The translations under genes and the position numbers were made by a program. The notes under the pieces were generated by a model. That model was not told the origin of the DNA, did not search any database, and saw only the letters and a list, made by a program, of their open reading frames with translations. Shown piece by piece: positions 14,496 through 16,451 of a stretch of DNA of 16,451 bases (position 1 is its first letter; each line of letters starts with the position of its first letter). The DNA comes from an uncultured Geobacteraceae bacterium (GTDB lineage Bacteria > Desulfobacterota > Desulfuromonadia > Geobacterales > Pseudopelobacteraceae): NCBI GenBank assembly GCA_903879825.1, contig CAIRND010000211.1:1-16451 (forward strand), read 5' to 3'.

Positions 14496-14537
14496 AAACA
14501 ACAAAAGCCCCTGAGAATTCAGGGGCTTTTGTTGTTT
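14496..14537. terminator. Strong bidirectional intrinsic terminator
   Basis: Arms at 14496-14514 and 14519-14537 are perfect reverse complements over 19 bp (core GCCCCTGA/TCAGGGGC) around a GAAT loop, flanked by A- and T-rich strands. It ends both the plus-strand signalling cluster and the minus-strand HU transcript. Confidence 0.95.
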
Positions 14538-14566
14538 AAAGTCGTACAGGTAAAAAAACGTGGGGC

Positions 14567-14833
14567 TTACAGGCCTTTCAGGTCTTTACCGGCTGCAAAC
14601 TTACCGCTTTTTGATGCGGCGATCTGAAGCTCTGCGCCAGTCTGCGGATTACGTCCTTTACGGGCGGCGCGCTCTGAAACGCTGAAAGTGCCGAAGCCGG
14701 GGAAAGAAATCTTGTCTCCGCCCTTGAGTACTTCTGTCACTGTGCATACAAATGCGTCTACAGCTTCAGCTGAGGCTGCTTTGGTAAGACCTGTCTTCTC
14801 TGCCACTGATGCCACGAATTCTGCCTTAGTCAT
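14567..14833 (-). CDS. hup: HU-family nucleoid DNA-binding protein
   Basis: 88 residues, the usual HU length. Features are MTKAEFVASVAEKTGLTKA, the GDKISFPGFGTFSVSERAARKG beta-arm base (split by small changes in relatives) and the DNA-intercalating arm tip GRNPQTGAEL with the conserved Pro. HU bends and compacts DNA as a dimer and supports replication, repair and recombination. A strong ribosome site AAAGGAGA is 5 nt before the ATG, in line with high expression. A perfect TATAAT -10 occurs on the same strand (complement of 14854-14859), but no good -35 faces it. Cys30 is an uncommon residue for HU. Divergent from lexA, separated by a 337-bp spacer. Confidence 0.96.
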   Translation of the reverse strand: MTKAEFVASVAEKTGLTKAASAEAVDAFVCTVTEVLKGGDKISFPGFGTFSVSERAARKGRNPQTGAELQIAASKSGKFAAGKDLKGL

Positions 14834-15101
14834 GTTATCTCCTTTTTTTGGGGATTATATCCCTGTTTTTATTGGTGCCGCTTTCTGCTCGTTTGATGAC
14901 CCGTACCGCCAATTTCACTGATTGCGACACATCTGAATTCGCATGCAAGCGGTGCCTTTGTTGGTTTCATAGTCAGTTCTTCATAGGTACATCTGAAAAT
15001 AATGGTGAATTCCTACCACAGATATTGCGCGTGGTCAACAAACATACTGCTTTGAGGCCTCTTCATGATCGATATTTGTTTGCGTCGGCCGGTTTACCCT
15101 C

Positions 15102-15130
15102 TTGACGGATAATATTTTTATAGCTATCAT
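15102..15130 (+). promoter_or_regulatory. lexA promoter
   Basis: TTGACG (15102-15107, 5 of 6) and TATCAT (15125-15130, 5 of 6) are separated by exactly 17 nt. Transcription would start near 15137, leaving a leader of about 34 nt before the TTG start of lexA with AAGGAG in between. The -10 is embedded in the inverted repeat described as the candidate operator. The rest of the 14834-15101 spacer shows no gene, RNA or repeat that I can support. Confidence 0.72.
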
Positions 15131-15160
15131 TTGATAGTATATGTCACTTGATAGCTATAA
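15118..15160. promoter_or_regulatory. Candidate LexA operator: 12-bp inverted repeat with TGATAG half-sites
   Basis: TTATAGCTATCA (15118-15129) is the exact reverse complement of TGATAGCTATAA (15149-15160). A third half-site TGATAG (15132-15137) forms the tight palindrome CTATCA-TT-TGATAG (15124-15137) with the left arm. The palindrome covers the -10 element and the expected start site, so a bound repressor would block the promoter. Autoregulation is standard for lexA, so LexA is the natural candidate binder, yet the motif does not fit the GGTT...ACC box I recall for Geobacter sulfurreducens, nor CTGT-N8-ACAG or GAAC-N4-GTTC. Confidence 0.6.
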
Positions 15161-15170
15161 GGAGCGCCCA

Positions 15171-15779
15171 TTGCAGCAGCTTACTGATCGCCAGCGCCAG
15201 GTTCTCGATTTCGTCACATTTTGCCTTGAACAGCACGGTTGTCCGCCAACCTTGCGAGAAATATCCACACAGATAAAAACCAAGGGAACGGCGACCGCTA
15301 TTGCCCACCTTGAGGCCCTTGAACGAAAAGGGTACTTGAACCGCAGGGAGGGGAGCTCCCGGGGTATTTCAATTGTCGGCAGAAGCGGCGGAAGTGTTTC
15401 CGTTCCGATTATCGGCAGAGTGCGGGCCGGCCAACCGACGCCTGCCATCGAGGATATCCAGGGATACTGCACCGTTGATATGTCATGGGCCCGTGCGAGC
15501 GGCTGTTTCTTTCTCCGGGTCGAGGGTGACAGTATGGTTGACGCTCATATCCTCAATGGCGATCTGGTCTTGATTCGTCCCCAGCAGACCGCAGAGAACG
15601 GACAGATAGTCGTTGCCATGGTGGATGGAGAAGCGACTTTAAAGCGGTTCTATCGTGAAGCGGATCATATCAGGCTGCAGCCGGAGAACAGCACAATGGT
15701 GCCTATCATTGTCCGTGCCGGCGAGGCTGAAACCGTAGTTGTCGGCACGCTGTTACAGACCATCAGGAACTATCCATGA
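15171..15779 (+). CDS. lexA: LexA SOS repressor
   Basis: About 202 residues. The N-terminal winged helix-turn-helix (about 1-66) starts with QQLTDRQRQVLDFV and includes GCPPTLREISTQI, a recognition helix around TKGTATAIAHLEAL, and GSSRGI. The C-terminal S24 self-cleavage domain has the Ala86-Gly87 cleavage bond (VRAGQP), nucleophile Ser121 (GDSMVDA) and Lys158 (ATLKRF), so RecA-stimulated autocleavage should work. TTG at 15171 is preferred to ATG 15141: it has ATAAGGAG (15157-15164) 6 nt upstream, it aligns with the MKALTxRQ start of other LexAs, and ATG 15141 would sit 4 nt from the predicted transcript start, inside the operator. The recognition helix differs from the FRSPNAAEEHL type, consistent with a different box. 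It heads an operon with a small gene and dinB. Confidence 0.95.
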   Translation: MQQLTDRQRQVLDFVTFCLEQHGCPPTLREISTQIKTKGTATAIAHLEALERKGYLNRREGSSRGISIVGRSGGSVSVPIIGRVRAGQPTPAIEDIQGYCTVDMSWARASGCFFLRVEGDSMVDAHILNGDLVLIRPQQTAENGQIVVAMVDGEATLKRFYREADHIRLQPENSTMVPIIVRAGEAETVVVGTLLQTIRNYP

Positions 15780-16021
15780 TGAAGGGCGAGCCTGTGCGCA
15801 TAGCCGTCGTGTTCCAGCCGGGTTCCCGGGCAAAGCCGGTATGGTTTGAAATGGGCCGGAAACAGCACCGGATAGCGCGAACGACCTACTTTTGGAAGGA
15901 TCGGGTGGGTGATGCCCCGCTGTTGCATTTTGCTGTCGTCACCGAAGAGGAGGCCCTCTACGAACTGGTATTCAACCTGACTGATCAGTCCTGGACTATT
16001 TACCCTCACGCGGTCGACTAG
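15776..16021 (+). CDS. Small DUF6504-like protein between lexA and dinB
   Basis: 81 residues (80 if ATG 15779 is used). The start ATG overlaps the lexA stop (ATGA), and the stop is 2 nt from dinB ATG, so translation of all three is probably coupled. The chain is a single small beta-rich domain: VRIAVVFQPGSRAKPVWFEM, then a basic RKQHRIARTTYFW segment, an ELVFNLTDQSWTIY beta hairpin and an acidic end. The pattern of F-x-x-x-G, a W-rich middle and a closing W-x-(L/I) strand resembles DUF6504 proteins that accompany Y-family polymerase genes in other phyla, but this is a recollection-based match. No catalytic residues stand out. It is likely made only under DNA damage, as an accessory or regulator of DinB. 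Confidence 0.8.
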   Translation: MMKGEPVRIAVVFQPGSRAKPVWFEMGRKQHRIARTTYFWKDRVGDAPLLHFAVVTEEEALYELVFNLTDQSWTIYPHAVD

Positions 16022-16023
16022 CC

Positions 16024-16451
16024 ATGTCCCAACACAGAACAATTCTCCATGCAGATATGAATGCCTTTTTCGCCAGCGTTGAACAGCAGGCCAACCCGGA
16101 ACTGCGTGGTAAGCCGATCGCCGTAGTTGGAGGTGGCGGGCGGACGGTTATCACCACCAGTTCATATGAGGCCAGGGCCAAGGGTGTCAAAACCGGTATG
16201 GCGATATGGGAAGGAAAACGGGTCTGTCCTGATCTGATTATCGTTGTAGGCGATAACCGCAAGTACACCTATACCTCCACCAAAATTAACGAAATATTCC
16301 GTTCGTATACCCCGGAGGTGGAAGCCTTCTCAATTGATGAGTCCTGGCTGGATGTCACCCACTCGCTCGGAATTTTTGGCAGTGCCGTTAACATCGCTTA
16401 TCAGATCAAGGCCCGTATCAGGCACAGCTTCGGCATTACCTGCTCTATCGG
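16024..16451 (+). CDS. dinB: DNA polymerase IV (DinB, Y-family), 3' end cut off
   Basis: The first 142 residues of a Y-family translesion polymerase; the frame runs open to the window edge. Visible are the fingers/palm start LHADMNAFFASVEQQ (catalytic Asp11, Phe15/Phe16 as the steric-gate region), KPIAVVGGGGRTVITTSSY, YEARAKGVKTGMA, and the second metal site SIDESWLDVT (Asp105, Glu106). The usual text there is SIDEA(F/Y)LD, so the Ser-Trp pair is a variant. DinB copies past N2-dG adducts and other lesions with low fidelity. No ribosome site precedes the ATG, which lies 2 nt behind the upstream stop, implying translational coupling within a lexA-controlled operon. Confidence 0.95.
   Translation, partial: MSQHRTILHADMNAFFASVEQQANPELRGKPIAVVGGGGRTVITTSSYEARAKGVKTGMAIWEGKRVCPDLIIVVGDNRKYTYTSTKINEIFRSYTPEVEAFSIDESWLDVTHSLGIFGSAVNIAYQIKARIRHSFGITCSI

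Noticed and set aside
14848..15105. An 85-codon open frame in the hup-lexA spacer
   Set aside because: No ribosome site, runs through the hup promoter region, odd composition, and ends beside the lexA promoter. I treat the spacer as non-coding.
15141..15170. ATG 15141 as lexA start
   Set aside because: It falls within the candidate operator and 4 nt from the predicted transcript start, has no ribosome site, and would add ten residues absent from typical LexA.

Overview
The window reads as chromosomal DNA of an anaerobic deltaproteobacterium of the Geobacter/Pelobacter type (Desulfuromonadota). This is inferred from a ThiE-ThiD fusion next to a short-form ThiC, a dense mix of PAS kinases, HDOD, PilZ and chemoreceptor genes, a lexA-small gene-dinB cassette, and moderate GC. 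No protein was searched against a database, so the genus is a judgement. There is no transposase, integrase, phage gene or CRISPR array.

Left part (1-4822): the 3' end of a PhnA/YjdM-type zinc-ribbon gene, a DUF169 gene and an isoprenylcysteine-methyltransferase-like membrane protein come first. A thiamine operon follows: promoter, TPP riboswitch, intrinsic terminator, thiED fusion and thiC, closed by a bidirectional terminator. The riboswitch expression platform can be read almost base by base. The 3' strand of P1, an antiterminator and the terminator compete for the same bases, so TPP binding should stop transcription before thiED.

Middle (4844-7415): on the minus strand, a secreted SPOR-NlpC/P60 cell-wall hydrolase gene is followed after 28 bp by a DUF1015 gene. 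A 500-bp non-coding stretch then holds one intact tRNA-Thr(CGT) with a terminator. It is preceded by two degraded tRNA-like segments and a hairpin, which look like the remains of a tRNA array.

Signalling cluster (7485-14476), all on the plus strand: an HDOD protein, a PilZ (c-di-GMP) protein, a tiny zinc-ribbon protein, a PAS-PAS NarL-family histidine kinase overlapping its LuxR-type response regulator by 4 nt, a methyl-accepting chemotaxis protein, and a receiver-histidine kinase hybrid. The cluster ends at a 19-bp-stem bidirectional terminator. The region between the response regulator and the chemoreceptor carries repeated TCCTA/TAGGA half-sites and a perfect 17-bp palindrome, both candidate operator elements.

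Right part (14567-16451): an HU gene on the minus strand, then lexA, a small DUF6504-like gene and the start of dinB on the plus strand, a compact SOS cassette. The lexA promoter overlaps an unusual inverted repeat built from TGATAG half-sites. It does not look like the LexA box I recall for Geobacter sulfurreducens, and with the small lexA-dinB linker gene it is the most interesting candidate for new biology here. I found no clearly unprecedented multi-gene system.
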